Positions 45,335 to 54,629 of a stretch of DNA of 64,000 bases are shown here, in pieces. Source of the stretch: DASPJQ01 sp035299065 (GTDB lineage Bacteria > Bacteroidota > Bacteroidia > Flavobacteriales_D > UBA2798); the NCBI GenBank assembly GCA_035299065.1, contig DATGXI010000074.1, positions 1-64,000 on the forward strand, given 5' to 3'. The notes under the pieces are model-generated. The model had not been told where the DNA came from and did not search any database. It worked only from the letters and a program-made list of their open reading frames with translations. Position numbers and translations under genes: made by a program. The number at the start of each line of letters is the position of its first letter. Within the stretch, counting starts at the first letter, position 1.

Positions 45335-45469
45335 CACAATTTTAAAAACATCGCTTATAAAGCGGTGTTTTTTTTGTTTAATACCCTGATGGGGCGAGAA
45401 GTTTATCCCGAACAAGGAACGAGCTTCGGGAAGCCCCATCATTGTCCCACAATTTTAAAAACATCGCTT
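45319..45469 (+). repeat. Duplicated tRNA-His 3' end around a nested palindrome
   Basis: A 38-bp sequence (45319-45356), from the tRNA T arm through the left arm of the terminator, is repeated exactly at 45432-45469. Between the copies is a nested inverted repeat: GATGGGGC (45388-45395) pairs with GCCCCATC (45433-45440), and inside it TCCCGAA (45406-45412) pairs with TTCGGGA (45425-45431). The outer arm uses bases of the repeat itself. This resembles a target-site scar of a tRNA-associated element. No integrase is nearby. Confidence 0.8.
45348..45375 (+). terminator. tRNA-His terminator
   Basis: ACATCGCTT (45348-45356) pairs with AAGCGGTGT (45360-45368), one T-G pair, followed by a T-run to 45375. 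Confidence 0.8.
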
Positions 45470-45596
45470 TTTTGAGCAGTCTTTATATTTTATAATGACC
45501 GCTACCTACTATTATAACCAGCCATTTATCATCCGTCATAATACCATTAAGGGTTAAATCCTATTTTACTATCTTTAGCCAACGTAAATCACTTTT

Positions 45597-47099
45597 ATGC
45601 GCAAATTTTTTTTAGCACTGGCACTGTTGCCCTCATTGGCTATAGCACAATTTGAAGGTAGTTCCTTCACATCAACCGGCCGTGGTGGCGCAACAACCTT
45701 TGCAACCGACTACCAGTGCCTGGGCATTAACCCTGCAAACCTTGGTTGGCACTCAAAATTCAGCGACAAAAAATTTGCGCTCGGGTTTAATGAAATGACC
45801 TATTCTGTATTCTCAGAGGCCTTGAGCAAAACCGATTTGCGCAACAGCATTAAGGAACTTATTAAAGGCAATGGCAAGGATTTTACCTATGATGAAAAAA
45901 TTGCCGCGGCTGAAAGTTTTGCAAAAACCGGCCTGGCATTAAATGTTGATTACGGTTCATTTGGTTTTGGTTATGGTGATGATAAGTTTGGCGGCATTGC
46001 CTTTCGCATTAACGATCGCTTTCAATGGTATTCAAAGTTTGGTGACAAAGCGTCTGAACTTCTTTTCCTGGGTAAAACAGCCAGTTATTTTGATTCACTG
46101 CACGTGTTACTAGCCAATGGCGATACTGCAACCTACGCCAATACCGCTGCTAACCTGGCTACCCTTGACCGCGACAGTATTTTAAATGGCTTTGCAAGCC
46201 TGCCCAAAAAAATGAGCGAAATACTTGACGGGTCTGACATTTCACTTTCATGGACGCGTGAGTGGAATGTTTCATACGGGCGCAAACTTTTTGGTGACAG
46301 TACATTTGCCATGTATTTGGGTGTTGGTATGAAATATTACCAGGGCATTGGCATGTTAAACATTAAATCAGAAAACGGTAAAATGGAAGCCTTTAGCTCC
46401 CTTTCACCCGCTTTTCAAATTGACTATAAAACACAGGCTGCCGAGGCTACCAACCAAATTAAAAGCGACAAGTTTTTTCCGCCCAAACCCGTTGGCCAGG
46501 GCTTTGGTTTTGACTTTGGATTAAACGTGGTGATTAAAAACAAGGTAAAAATTGGCGCAGCATTAATCAACATGGGTTCAATAAAATGGACCGGCAATGT
46601 TTACACGGTTAAAGACTCGGCACTTTCATTGAGCAATGCCAACGGTTTAAATAATTTTAATGTGTACTCACAGCTGGGCGACATTATGGGCAAAAACGGG
46701 TTGCTTAACCTGGTTGGCCAAAAGGATACTACTATAAAATTACCGGGTATGATGCGCGGTGGTATTAGTTTTATGCTGGGCAAAAAAGTTGAACTGGGCT
46801 TTGATGCGTTAATACCGTTTAACGAAGTGCCGGGCAGTTATAAGCAGGGTATTTTTGGTTTTGGTGGCGACATTACGCCTGTAAAATGGGTTAAGTTTAG
46901 TGTAGGTTTTGTTACCGGTGGAAATACCAATTTTGAAAAACTGGACAAGTCAAACGTAAAAGTACCAATTGGCATTACGTTTAACGGGGGTGATGGATCT
47001 TATGAAATAGGAATTGCCAGCCGCGATGCCATTACCTTTTTTACGCAAAACGGCCCAACGCTGTCATTAAGCATGGGCTTTATGCGTTTCAGGTTTTAA
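45597..47099 (+). CDS. Outer-membrane protein, DUF5723-like
   Basis: The 500-residue protein has a signal peptide (1-17, ending AIAQ) and a strand-rich mature part with GRGGATTFATDYQCLGINPANLGW at the start, the pattern of FadL/PorV-like and DUF5723 outer-membrane barrels, and a C-terminal aromatic residue (SMGFMRFRF). It probably forms a large beta-barrel. Function unknown. It is a single gene with a weak -7 box (TATCTTTA). Confidence 0.75.
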   Translation: MRKFFLALALLPSLAIAQFEGSSFTSTGRGGATTFATDYQCLGINPANLGWHSKFSDKKFALGFNEMTYSVFSEALSKTDLRNSIKELIKGNGKDFTYDEKIAAAESFAKTGLALNVDYGSFGFGYGDDKFGGIAFRINDRFQWYSKFGDKASELLFLGKTASYFDSLHVLLANGDTATYANTAANLATLDRDSILNGFASLPKKMSEILDGSDISLSWTREWNVSYGRKLFGDSTFAMYLGVGMKYYQGIGMLNIKSENGKMEAFSSLSPAFQIDYKTQAAEATNQIKSDKFFPPKPVGQGFGFDFGLNVVIKNKVKIGAALINMGSIKWTGNVYTVKDSALSLSNANGLNNFNVYSQLGDIMGKNGLLNLVGQKDTTIKLPGMMRGGISFMLGKKVELGFDALIPFNEVPGSYKQGIFGFGGDITPVKWVKFSVGFVTGGNTNFEKLDKSNVKVPIGITFNGGDGSYEIGIASRDAITFFTQNGPTLSLSMGFMRFRF

Positions 47100-47114
47100 T
47101 TGAGACCGATATTT

Positions 47115-47285
47115 TGGCCAGAGATAGCACAGATTTTCTCAGATGAAAAAAACTTGAAAGTTACTTATTACAAGTACTTTTTTGTGATTTCTGTGTACGT
47201 TTAATCCACGCTGATCTTTTCCTGGCATAAGCTTGTGTTTTAGACGCTAAAATCTGTGCTTAACTGTGTTATCTGTGGCTCAATT
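47115..47285. repeat. CACAGAT-type intergenic repeat pair
   Basis: GCCAGAGATAGCACAGATTT (from 47118) and the inverse AAAATCTGTGCTTAACTGTG... (to about 47279) face each other across the gap. The same unit is in the gap at 44420. These look like a dispersed intergenic family, not genes. Confidence 0.5.
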
Positions 47286-47298
47286 AAGTGAAATTCCC

Positions 47299-47691
47299 TT
47301 ACAAAAGTACGATGTACAAATACAAACCGCCAACGATAATACCGCTCATTTGCAAAAAGAAATTGTACAGGCGGTTTTCCTTTTTTATAAGGAGGTAAAT
47401 AAGCATCATGACAAATGTGAGGTACAAGCTAAAAATCCACCCGAGCAGTTGCATTATTAAAACAGACGCTAAAAACTGCACAATAAAAAGCAGGTTAAAC
47501 GTGTATTTTTTGGTCATGAATGAGAATATACTTTTGAAAAGGGAATGTACGGCAACCAGTATAAAAAACATGAAAAAAATACACAGCACCAGGTACTCAA
47601 ACTCAAAATAAGATACAAGTAGTACGGATTGCTTGTACAGCAAAAAGCCGTTTATTAACAGGTTAAGCAGTGGCAGAATGAAGTTTACCAT
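47299..47691 (-). CDS. Small hydrophobic membrane protein, unknown
   Basis: The 130-residue protein has about four membrane helices (LLNLLINGFLLY, YLVLCIFFMFFILVAV, LLFIVQFLASVLIMQLLG, FVMMLIYLLI). I recognise no family. It is bounded by repeat-rich gaps on both sides. The long open frame and hydrophobic pattern support a gene, but conservation is untested. Confidence 0.5.
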   Translation of the reverse strand: MVNFILPLLNLLINGFLLYKQSVLLVSYFEFEYLVLCIFFMFFILVAVHSLFKSIFSFMTKKYTFNLLFIVQFLASVLIMQLLGWIFSLYLTFVMMLIYLLIKKENRLYNFFLQMSGIIVGGLYLYIVLL

Positions 47692-47736
47692 GTTTGATGC
47701 TAAAGTAATGAATTTACGGATTTAGATGTGAGATTT

Positions 47737-47872
47737 GAGATCCTGACGAAGCAACGTGTTAGACGGGCAATCCTGACCTTTACGTTTTTGCCCGGCAAGG
47801 GATGGAGCGGATTACCCCACAGCCTTAAAAGCGTGCACGTTGCTGAGGTATTGCGAAGGATCTCACGCTTTT
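47737..47872. repeat. Nested palindromic intergenic element
   Basis: Three inverted repeats nest inside each other: GAGATCCT (47737-47744) with AGGATCTC (47857-47864), GCAACGTG (47751-47758) with CACGTTGC (47836-47843), and CGGGCAA (47764-47770) with TTGCCCG (47788-47794). A fourth, AAAAGCGTG/CACGCTTTT (47827-47835, 47864-47872), overlaps them. No reading frame is seen in the 328-bp gap (47692-48019). Confidence 0.75.
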
Positions 47873-47970
47873 GAGGCGAGGAGTATGAGCGACAGCCCGG
47901 TGATGCATTCCACTAAAAATTAATATTAATTGATTACTGCAGCATGCCGCCAAATTATTTAAAAATAAAA

Positions 47971-47994
47971 ATCCCCGGTGATTAAACCAGGGAT
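47971..47994 (-). terminator. Terminator of the M1 aminopeptidase gene
   Basis: ATCCC (47971-47975) pairs with GGGAT (47990-47994), extended by GG/CC with a mismatch. The minus strand continues into TTTTTATTTTT. Confidence 0.65.
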
Positions 47995-48019
47995 TAATAA
48001 TACGCTATAATTAATTTAC

Positions 48020-49885
48020 CTATTTCCAGTTTAGCATGGCGTCCATAGTACCTGTAGCAACGCTGTGGTAATTTGGACGTGCTTTTTTGTAGATTTCAAG
48101 GGCCATTTTTTTACCTTCTTCGGTTTTCACCATTTCGGCATACAATGGTTTTAAAAATTTTCTGCGGCCAACGTTAACCAGGAATTCCTCCAGTTTTGGG
48201 TACGCATCAGCATACTTATTGGCTACACAAATTTTTAGCCACTCGGTTAGTATTTCAGAATTACCTGATGATGTTAAACCAAAAGCTTTATCCAACACTT
48301 TCATTTTTTCAATGTCCATTACCTTAGGCAGGTGACGCAGGAAGTGAATACGCTCATGTGTTGACCAGGTTGAATATGGAATTTTGTCAAGTGAATTTGA
48401 TGCATTGTACCCTTCAATGGCTTTGTCAACCAGCAAAAACTTATCAGAATACACTTTTGAAATGTTGGCAGGAATACCTTTTTCATACACCCACTCATTT
48501 ACATTGATGCCTGTAAGTTTGTATTTTTGAATAAACTCTTTGTCCAGATACGTCAAAAACATTTCGGTAGTCATTACCTGGAACTGGTGCTTTGTAAAGT
48601 AGTTTTTAAGGAATGCATCAAACTTTTCACGTCCACCCTGCTCTTCAAGCAAACGAAGGAAAAACGCACCTTTTTCATAGGCAATTTGCGTCATACCATC
48701 ATCAGGATTACGGTTGCACAGGTTTAGTTTAAGTTTGGTATCGTCACTTGGCAAGCCTTCAGCTTCTTCAAGCAGTTCCTGGTACCCAAGTAGCGCCAGC
48801 ATTTCGGTATACTCTTTACCGTAAAGCTCTTCCATGATCCTGCGTTCAAAATACACGGTAAAGCCTTCATTTAACCAGAAATCGTTCCAGGTTGCATTGG
48901 TAACCAGGTTACCGCTCCAGCTATGCGCCATTTCATGCGCAATAAGTGATGTAAGTGATTTGTCACCAGCCAATATGGTTGGTGTGGCAAATGTAAGACG
49001 CGGATTTTCCATTCCACCAAAGGGGAAAGAAGGAGGTAGCACAATCACGTCATATTTTTCCCATTTATACGCACCGTACAATTTTTCGGCAGCGTTCAAC
49101 ATTTTTTCAACGTCAGCAAATTCGGCAGCTGCTTTGTCAATGGTAACAGGCTCGGTATAAATGCCGGTACGTTTTCCAATTGGGCGATATTCCAAGTCAC
49201 CCACTGCAAGTGCAATAAGGTAAGTTGGTATAGGCTGCTTCATGGTAAAGCTGTAAACGCCTTTGTCATTTTTAACTTTAGGGTTTGTTGCGCTCATTAC
49301 AGCCATCAGGTCTTTGGGTACACGTACTTTTGCGCTGTATGTAATGCGTTTGCCGGGTGTATCCTGGCAAGGAATCCAGGTACGGGTTAAAATGGCTTCG
49401 CCTTGCGTAAATAAATACGGGTGTTTTTTACCGGCAGTTTGTTGCGGGTTTAACCATTGCAGGGCTTCTGACTTGTCAGTTGTATTGTAATAAATGGAAA
49501 CTTTTTTGGTTTTTTTAGTGATGGGAACTTCAAGTGGCGTACCAAGTAACTCATCAACTTTACCAAATTTAAAATTGGCTTCGGCTTTATTGTCAACCAA
49601 TACTTTTTTAATGGTAAGGCCTTTTGTATCAAAAATAATTTTGTCAACTGCACCGGGGTTTTTAATGTCCCATGTGGCAACCCCGTCAATAATTTGTTTT
49701 TCAAAATTTACGGTTATGTCAAGAAAAAGGGCTGAGCCATAAGCCTGCTGTGAGTTTGAATAACTATGGGTGTCAGTCACGCCATTTTCAGACCCGGTGT
49801 GTATTTTGTGCATGCACGCATGGCGTTCAGCAGTTGAAAATAATACGCTAAGGGATAACGTTGTAGTGAGTAGCAAATTCTTCAT
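48020..49885 (-). CDS. M1 family aminopeptidase (LTA4-hydrolase-like)
   Basis: The 621-residue protein has a signal peptide (1-19), the substrate loop GGMENP (290-295) and the zinc site HEMAH...E (His317, Glu318, His321, Glu340). Domain order and C-terminal helical part match the leukotriene A4 hydrolase branch of M1. It should remove N-terminal residues from peptides in the periplasm. The neighbouring POT transporters import small peptides, so the set may supply amino acids from peptides. A one-mismatch -7 box (TAACTTTA) lies upstream. Confidence 0.93.
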   Translation of the reverse strand: MKNLLLTTTLSLSVLFSTAERHACMHKIHTGSENGVTDTHSYSNSQQAYGSALFLDITVNFEKQIIDGVATWDIKNPGAVDKIIFDTKGLTIKKVLVDNKAEANFKFGKVDELLGTPLEVPITKKTKKVSIYYNTTDKSEALQWLNPQQTAGKKHPYLFTQGEAILTRTWIPCQDTPGKRITYSAKVRVPKDLMAVMSATNPKVKNDKGVYSFTMKQPIPTYLIALAVGDLEYRPIGKRTGIYTEPVTIDKAAAEFADVEKMLNAAEKLYGAYKWEKYDVIVLPPSFPFGGMENPRLTFATPTILAGDKSLTSLIAHEMAHSWSGNLVTNATWNDFWLNEGFTVYFERRIMEELYGKEYTEMLALLGYQELLEEAEGLPSDDTKLKLNLCNRNPDDGMTQIAYEKGAFFLRLLEEQGGREKFDAFLKNYFTKHQFQVMTTEMFLTYLDKEFIQKYKLTGINVNEWVYEKGIPANISKVYSDKFLLVDKAIEGYNASNSLDKIPYSTWSTHERIHFLRHLPKVMDIEKMKVLDKAFGLTSSGNSEILTEWLKICVANKYADAYPKLEEFLVNVGRRKFLKPLYAEMVKTEEGKKMALEIYKKARPNYHSVATGTMDAMLNWK

Positions 49886-50255
49886 AGTTTTCGCGATATC
49901 TTTAAAGTTAAACTAAAGTTCAGTAAGCATTATAAATATATAAATAACAAGCCGAGGCAACGGTATTATTTAGATAACCAAAGGTATTTGGACGATAAAT
50001 ATGTAGAACCGGAACAGACCAAACATTGTTGGATTCCTAAAAACCGCCTTTCAGGCTGCTTTTAAATTTTAACAGGGACCTTTATATTTTAACATTGGAT
50101 TTCAATGTATTCAGTAAACGGCAGGTACAGCTAAATTGATTTAACTAACGTACCTGGTACTTAGGCTGCCAGGACCTCAACAATAAATTTGCTTTTGTGC
50201 GCACAAGCATAAATACGTGGGGGCTGAAACATTAAATTGAGGTTAAACCCTGTTT
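49886..50255. other. Gap without recognisable gene
   Basis: The 370-bp stretch is AT-rich with no convincing frame. It contains the promoter region of the aminopeptidase gene and, at 50211-50221, the third AAATACGTGGG element. Confidence 0.6.
50211..50221 (+). repeat. AAATACGTGGG element, copy 3
   Basis: The 11-mer lies 35 bp beyond the stop of the POT transporter gene ending at 50256. The left arm of the hairpin is degraded (CACAAGCAT). Same orientation as the copies at 31988 and 40951. Confidence 0.5.
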
Positions 50256-51971
50256 TTATTTTACCTCACCCATTAGTTTGCGAATGAGTGGCGATGCAAT
50301 CATTAACAATATACCCGAAGCAATGGATATGTAGGCAATGGTTTCATAGCCTGAGGTGTATTGTTCAAGTTTTTGCACATTGGTAAGGTTTTCGCCTGAG
50401 CCTTCACTTTTTGCAAGGGCTGCGCCAATTAAACCAGCACCGTATTGGCCATATGCACTTGCCAGGAACCAGGTTCCCATCATTACACCAACCAGGCGCT
50501 TAGGTGAAAGTTTGGTTACCATTGAAAGACCTATTGGCGATAGACAAAGTTCACCTATGGTTAACACCAGGTAAGCAAAGCAAAACATGGTTAAAGGTGT
50601 GTAACCATTTGCATCACTCCAGAATTTGCTTGCAAAAAACGCCAGGAAACCAAGGCCAAGGAAAACGAACCCCAGTCCAAACTTAATAACTGTATTGGGT
50701 TCTTTTTTACGTTTATTCAACCACAACCACAATAAACCTACTAAGGGTGCAAAAGCAATTACCCACAAGGCATTTACCGTGTTGTTAACCTGCGTCATGT
50801 TCAATCCGTGACTCTCCACATTGCCATTTGCAAAATAATTGAGTGACCCACCACCCTGCTCAAAAAACGACCAGAATATGAAGGAAAAGAAAATAAGGAT
50901 TACCGCTGCGGTAAGTTTACGTCCTTCTTCTCTTTCACAACCCCTTATTTGAATGATCAGGTAAACAATGGTAACAAGGGCGCCAAGAATGAAAATAATG
51001 TCAGACAACTCAACTATATAATTTAAACCTGTTTTTGTTTTTCCAAAAATCATGGTTAAATCAACATCAACAGGGTAATAAACCAGCAAAAAGAATAATG
51101 GAATAAATGCCAGTGATGCAATATGCACAAGTATACCATATGGCAAGCCAAACGTTGGTTTTTTCAATAATTCAGGTTTAGGTGGCAACCCTATAGGACC
51201 AAGTGTTTTTTGGGTAAAAATAAAAAGTCCAAGACCCAGTAACATACAAACACCGGCAAGGCTAAACCCAAGTGACCAGCTGTATGATGTTCCAATATAA
51301 GCAATGGTTAGTCCGCTTAAAAAAGCACCAATATTGATTCCCGAATAAAAGAGTGAAAAACCGGCATCCCTGCGCGGGTCTCCGTCTTTATACAAAGCAC
51401 CAACCATGGTTGATATGTTGGGTTTAAAAAACCCGTTTCCAACAATAAGTATACTTACACCGAGATAAAAACTGAATGCACCGGGCACGGCCATGAGGAA
51501 CGTTCCAATGGCCATTAATATTCCTCCCCAAAAAATGGAGCGCCTGAAACCAAATAACTTATCGGCAAACATTCCTCCAATAAATGCCATCATATATATA
51601 AAGGCATTGATCATACCGTAACGTTTGTTGGAGATTGCCTCAGCATTATCACGGTTTTTTTGCTGTGATGTTTCTATAAACCATTTTGGATGTGACTCAT
51701 CCAGCTTTTCCTTATAATCAGTAAAGAATTTTTCCTGTTTTGCCTGAAGCTGATCAGCCGGAAGTGGGTTATAATTAACAGAAAGGATCAGATGCGATAT
51801 GTATAAACCAAGTAAGGCACGCATGCCGTAAAATGTAAACCGTTCCCACATTTCAACAAGAAACAGGATCCACAATTGTTTCGGATATTTCCCTTTAAAA
51901 TTCTGAATCTGCTCAAGGGTTACATCGCCCGTGTGTGCGTTGAATTGATTGTCCTGGTCAATAACTGCCAT
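50256..51971 (-). CDS. POT family proton-dependent oligopeptide transporter
   Basis: The 571-residue protein has about 12-14 membrane helices, the POT proton motif EMWERFTFYGMRA (ExxERFxYY type, near residue 41) and PTR2 signature GNGFFKPNISTMVGALY. It imports di- and tripeptides with protons across the inner membrane. A paralogue lies directly upstream on the same strand. The two are separated by 165 bp with a terminator-like hairpin, so they are probably separate units. Confidence 0.93.
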   Translation of the reverse strand: MAVIDQDNQFNAHTGDVTLEQIQNFKGKYPKQLWILFLVEMWERFTFYGMRALLGLYISHLILSVNYNPLPADQLQAKQEKFFTDYKEKLDESHPKWFIETSQQKNRDNAEAISNKRYGMINAFIYMMAFIGGMFADKLFGFRRSIFWGGILMAIGTFLMAVPGAFSFYLGVSILIVGNGFFKPNISTMVGALYKDGDPRRDAGFSLFYSGINIGAFLSGLTIAYIGTSYSWSLGFSLAGVCMLLGLGLFIFTQKTLGPIGLPPKPELLKKPTFGLPYGILVHIASLAFIPLFFLLVYYPVDVDLTMIFGKTKTGLNYIVELSDIIFILGALVTIVYLIIQIRGCEREEGRKLTAAVILIFFSFIFWSFFEQGGGSLNYFANGNVESHGLNMTQVNNTVNALWVIAFAPLVGLLWLWLNKRKKEPNTVIKFGLGFVFLGLGFLAFFASKFWSDANGYTPLTMFCFAYLVLTIGELCLSPIGLSMVTKLSPKRLVGVMMGTWFLASAYGQYGAGLIGAALAKSEGSGENLTNVQKLEQYTSGYETIAYISIASGILLMIASPLIRKLMGEVK

Positions 51972-52086
51972 GTTGGTTTGAGATTTAAGATTTAAAATTC
52001 ACGATTTAACGTTTGCGTTCCAAGTTCAAACGTTTAAAGTTAGCAAAAATTGCCAATTGGTAAACCGTTAAGTATGAACAAAATAA

Positions 52087-52104
52087 ATGCCCGTTTCCGG
52101 GCAT
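52087..52104. terminator. Terminator between the two POT genes
   Basis: ATGCCCG (52087-52093) pairs perfectly with CGGGCAT (52098-52104) over a TTTC loop; the minus strand continues TTTATTTTG. It ends the gene at 52137. Confidence 0.65.
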
Positions 52105-52136
52105 CTATCTTAAATTTTATATGTTAAATCGTAAAT

Positions 52137-53960
52137 TTAATTCACTCCTTTTTCTTTCATCACTTTGTTAAGCCACCTCAACTGTACAAACAGGAATAAG
52201 GCAGCACCCATACAAGCTGCAAAATTGATCCAGAAAAAGTTGGCCTTGTTGTCCATGTCTTCCCACAAACTTGACATGATTCCTGAAAGTTTATTTCCAA
52301 CGGAGGTAGATAAAAACCAACCTCCCATCATAAGGGCTGTTAAGCGCGGTGGCGATAATTTTGATACAAGTGACAAGCCCATGGGTGATAAGCATAACTC
52401 ACCAACGGTAATGACAGCGTATGACATAACCAGCCACCATGCACTTGCTTTCTCATTGTGCAGGTCAACACTGCTAACAGCTGCAACCATTACCAAGGTT
52501 GACAGGCCTGTTACAAATAAACCAATGGCAATTTTAGCAGGTGTTGATGGTTCTCTTTTGCGCCTGCGTAACAATCCAAATAAACCAACAATAACTGGTG
52601 TTAAAACCACTACCCAAAACGGGTTAATGGATTGAAAAAGTTCGGTTGAAATAAGCAACAGTGACTTTTCAGGCGGTGGCCTGTTTGCAACCGGCATATT
52701 GGAGAAATAGCTCCATGACTGCTGTGGTCCAAGTATTGCTTTTTTCTCACCAATAAAGGCAAGGTGTGTTGTAATGAGTGGGGCATCTTTACTCAGAACA
52801 GCTAACACTGATCCACCATATACATTTTGCACTGAATCAAGTATACGCTGGCGTGGCGCAATCTCTTTCTTGAGGCTGTGAATGAGTTTATCATTTTCAA
52901 ACTTATTCAGTTTTTGGGCATTGGCCGGATAACTCACCTGCTCCCTTAGAATAGCTTTCTCGCCTTCTTTTTCAGCAACGGATAGCGTGCGGTTGGTATA
53001 TTCTTCTGCAAATACGGTAAGCGCATCGCCATTCTGATGAAATACTGCCCAAAATACAATTACACCAAAGAAAACAGAAAGAAGGGCGCCAACAGGTTTT
53101 TTATCCTCCTCCTCGGCCCTAACCAGCAACGAAACGTAAAATATAATAACAGGAATACAACCAAAAAGGAAAGCATCATTTGAATCAGAACCAAAAATAT
53201 TTCCATTGGGGTTAAGAGGCCCTGTAGTTCCCTTAATAATGTACCCAATTATACCAAACCCAAAAACGGGTAACAGTACCATGCTGAATATGCGCGTAAG
53301 TGAAAGGTCTTTTGGACCGGTTGGTTTAATTTTATCGGCATACTCTACATGACGTGTACCCATAACAAAAATGATAATGCCAATGGTCATACCCACACCC
53401 GCTGCAATAAATGCCGACCCCCAACCATATTCATTCCTGAGGAAAGCTGCCACAAAATTGCAAAAGAAGGAACCTATATTAATACCCATGTAAAAAATAT
53501 TGTATCCTGAGTCTTTGTTAACCTTATACCGCTCATCGTTATACATATTACCCACGAGGGTGGATATATTGGGTTTGAAAAAACCATTACCAAGAATGAT
53601 CAGCAACAGTGAAGGAAAGAAAACAGCTGTTGAATTGGAAATACCAAGACCATAATATCCCAATGCCATTAAAATACCACCAATTATGATTGATCTACGG
53701 TATCCAAGTATACGGTCAGCAAGTAACCCTCCAATAAAAGGTGTGAGGTAAACAAGTCCAATGTATGTACCGTATATATCTGACTTTTTACCAGGCTCAA
53801 AACCCATTCCTCCGTTCTCGGCATTGTCAAGCATGTAAAGGGAAAAAATCCCTATCATGAGATAAAAACCAAAACGCTCCCACATTTCGGTAAAGAATAA
53901 AACAGTTAATCCCTTTGGATGTTTTTTACCCGTATAATGAGGGTCTCTAAAATCTGACAT
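52137..53960 (-). CDS. POT family peptide transporter with soluble insertion
   Basis: The 607-residue protein has the POT motifs EMWERFGFYLM (near residue 25) and GNGFFKPNISTLVGNMY. A charged, soluble insertion of roughly 100 residues (about 305-420, with EKEGEKAILREQVSYP and KKEIAPRQRILDSVQ) separates the two halves and is missing in the neighbour. It may lie in the periplasm or cytosol; its role is unknown. It probably imports small peptides with different range from its paralogue. Confidence 0.9.
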   Translation of the reverse strand: MSDFRDPHYTGKKHPKGLTVLFFTEMWERFGFYLMIGIFSLYMLDNAENGGMGFEPGKKSDIYGTYIGLVYLTPFIGGLLADRILGYRRSIIIGGILMALGYYGLGISNSTAVFFPSLLLIILGNGFFKPNISTLVGNMYNDERYKVNKDSGYNIFYMGINIGSFFCNFVAAFLRNEYGWGSAFIAAGVGMTIGIIIFVMGTRHVEYADKIKPTGPKDLSLTRIFSMVLLPVFGFGIIGYIIKGTTGPLNPNGNIFGSDSNDAFLFGCIPVIIFYVSLLVRAEEEDKKPVGALLSVFFGVIVFWAVFHQNGDALTVFAEEYTNRTLSVAEKEGEKAILREQVSYPANAQKLNKFENDKLIHSLKKEIAPRQRILDSVQNVYGGSVLAVLSKDAPLITTHLAFIGEKKAILGPQQSWSYFSNMPVANRPPPEKSLLLISTELFQSINPFWVVVLTPVIVGLFGLLRRRKREPSTPAKIAIGLFVTGLSTLVMVAAVSSVDLHNEKASAWWLVMSYAVITVGELCLSPMGLSLVSKLSPPRLTALMMGGWFLSTSVGNKLSGIMSSLWEDMDNKANFFWINFAACMGAALFLFVQLRWLNKVMKEKGVN

Positions 53961-54050
53961 ATTTTTCTTGCTTTTAGTGTGACGAATATAGGGAAAAATA
54001 CGAATTCCTAATCCTTGATTTTCAATTCATCATTAATTCGGAATTAAGAA

Positions 54051-54572
54051 CTATGAATTAGGAACTTCCTTCACCATCACCCAGTCCTCATCAATTTTTC
54101 CGGTTCCCCAATCAAAGCTGGTTTCGCTGTGAATTTCAAAACCACACTTTTTATAAAAGGCTATGGCACGTTCATTCTCTTTCCAAACGGCAAGTACTAA
54201 ATGTTTGTAGTTGTTTTTACATGCGTAATCAATGGCTGTTTCCATCAATGCTTTACCCAAACCGTTTCCATACTGTTCTTTTCGCACATAAATGCGTTTA
54301 ATTTCCATTGCGCCTGGCAGGTCATATTCCTGCGTTGGCTTTAAGCGCACGTAACCGTTTATTTCACCGTTATTTTCACTTACAAAAATTATGTTTGAAT
54401 GGTCTTCAAGTTCTTTTTGAATGTTGGGTTTATTGAAATAAGTGGTGTTGTAAAAAACAATGTCTTCGGGTTTATTTCTGTCAGCATAAGCCTCGGTAAA
54501 GGTGTCAACGCTCACACGCCAAAAAGCTTCAAGGTCGGTTTCATTTGCAAAACGTATGTTGAAATTTGCCAT
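54051..54572 (-). CDS. GNAT family N-acetyltransferase
   Basis: The 173-residue protein has acetyl-CoA motif A in RIYVRKEQYGNGLGKALMETA (QxxGxG/A form) and motif B in LAVWKENERAIAFYKKCGFE, standard for GNAT enzymes. The acceptor substrate is unknown. It is a single gene after a terminator-like hairpin. Confidence 0.9.
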   Translation of the reverse strand: MANFNIRFANETDLEAFWRVSVDTFTEAYADRNKPEDIVFYNTTYFNKPNIQKELEDHSNIIFVSENNGEINGYVRLKPTQEYDLPGAMEIKRIYVRKEQYGNGLGKALMETAIDYACKNNYKHLVLAVWKENERAIAFYKKCGFEIHSETSFDWGTGKIDEDWVMVKEVPNS

Positions 54573-54582
54573 ATATAAACAA

Positions 54583-54610
54583 CAAGCCCCGGCCGTTTTG
54601 ACCAGGGCTT
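54583..54610. terminator. Terminator between GNAT and the exported-protein gene
   Basis: AAGCCC (54583-54588) pairs with GGGCTT (54605-54610), extended by GG/CC with a mismatch, near an AT-rich run. Confidence 0.55.
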
Positions 54611-54629
54611 ATATTTTATTTTAATTGAA

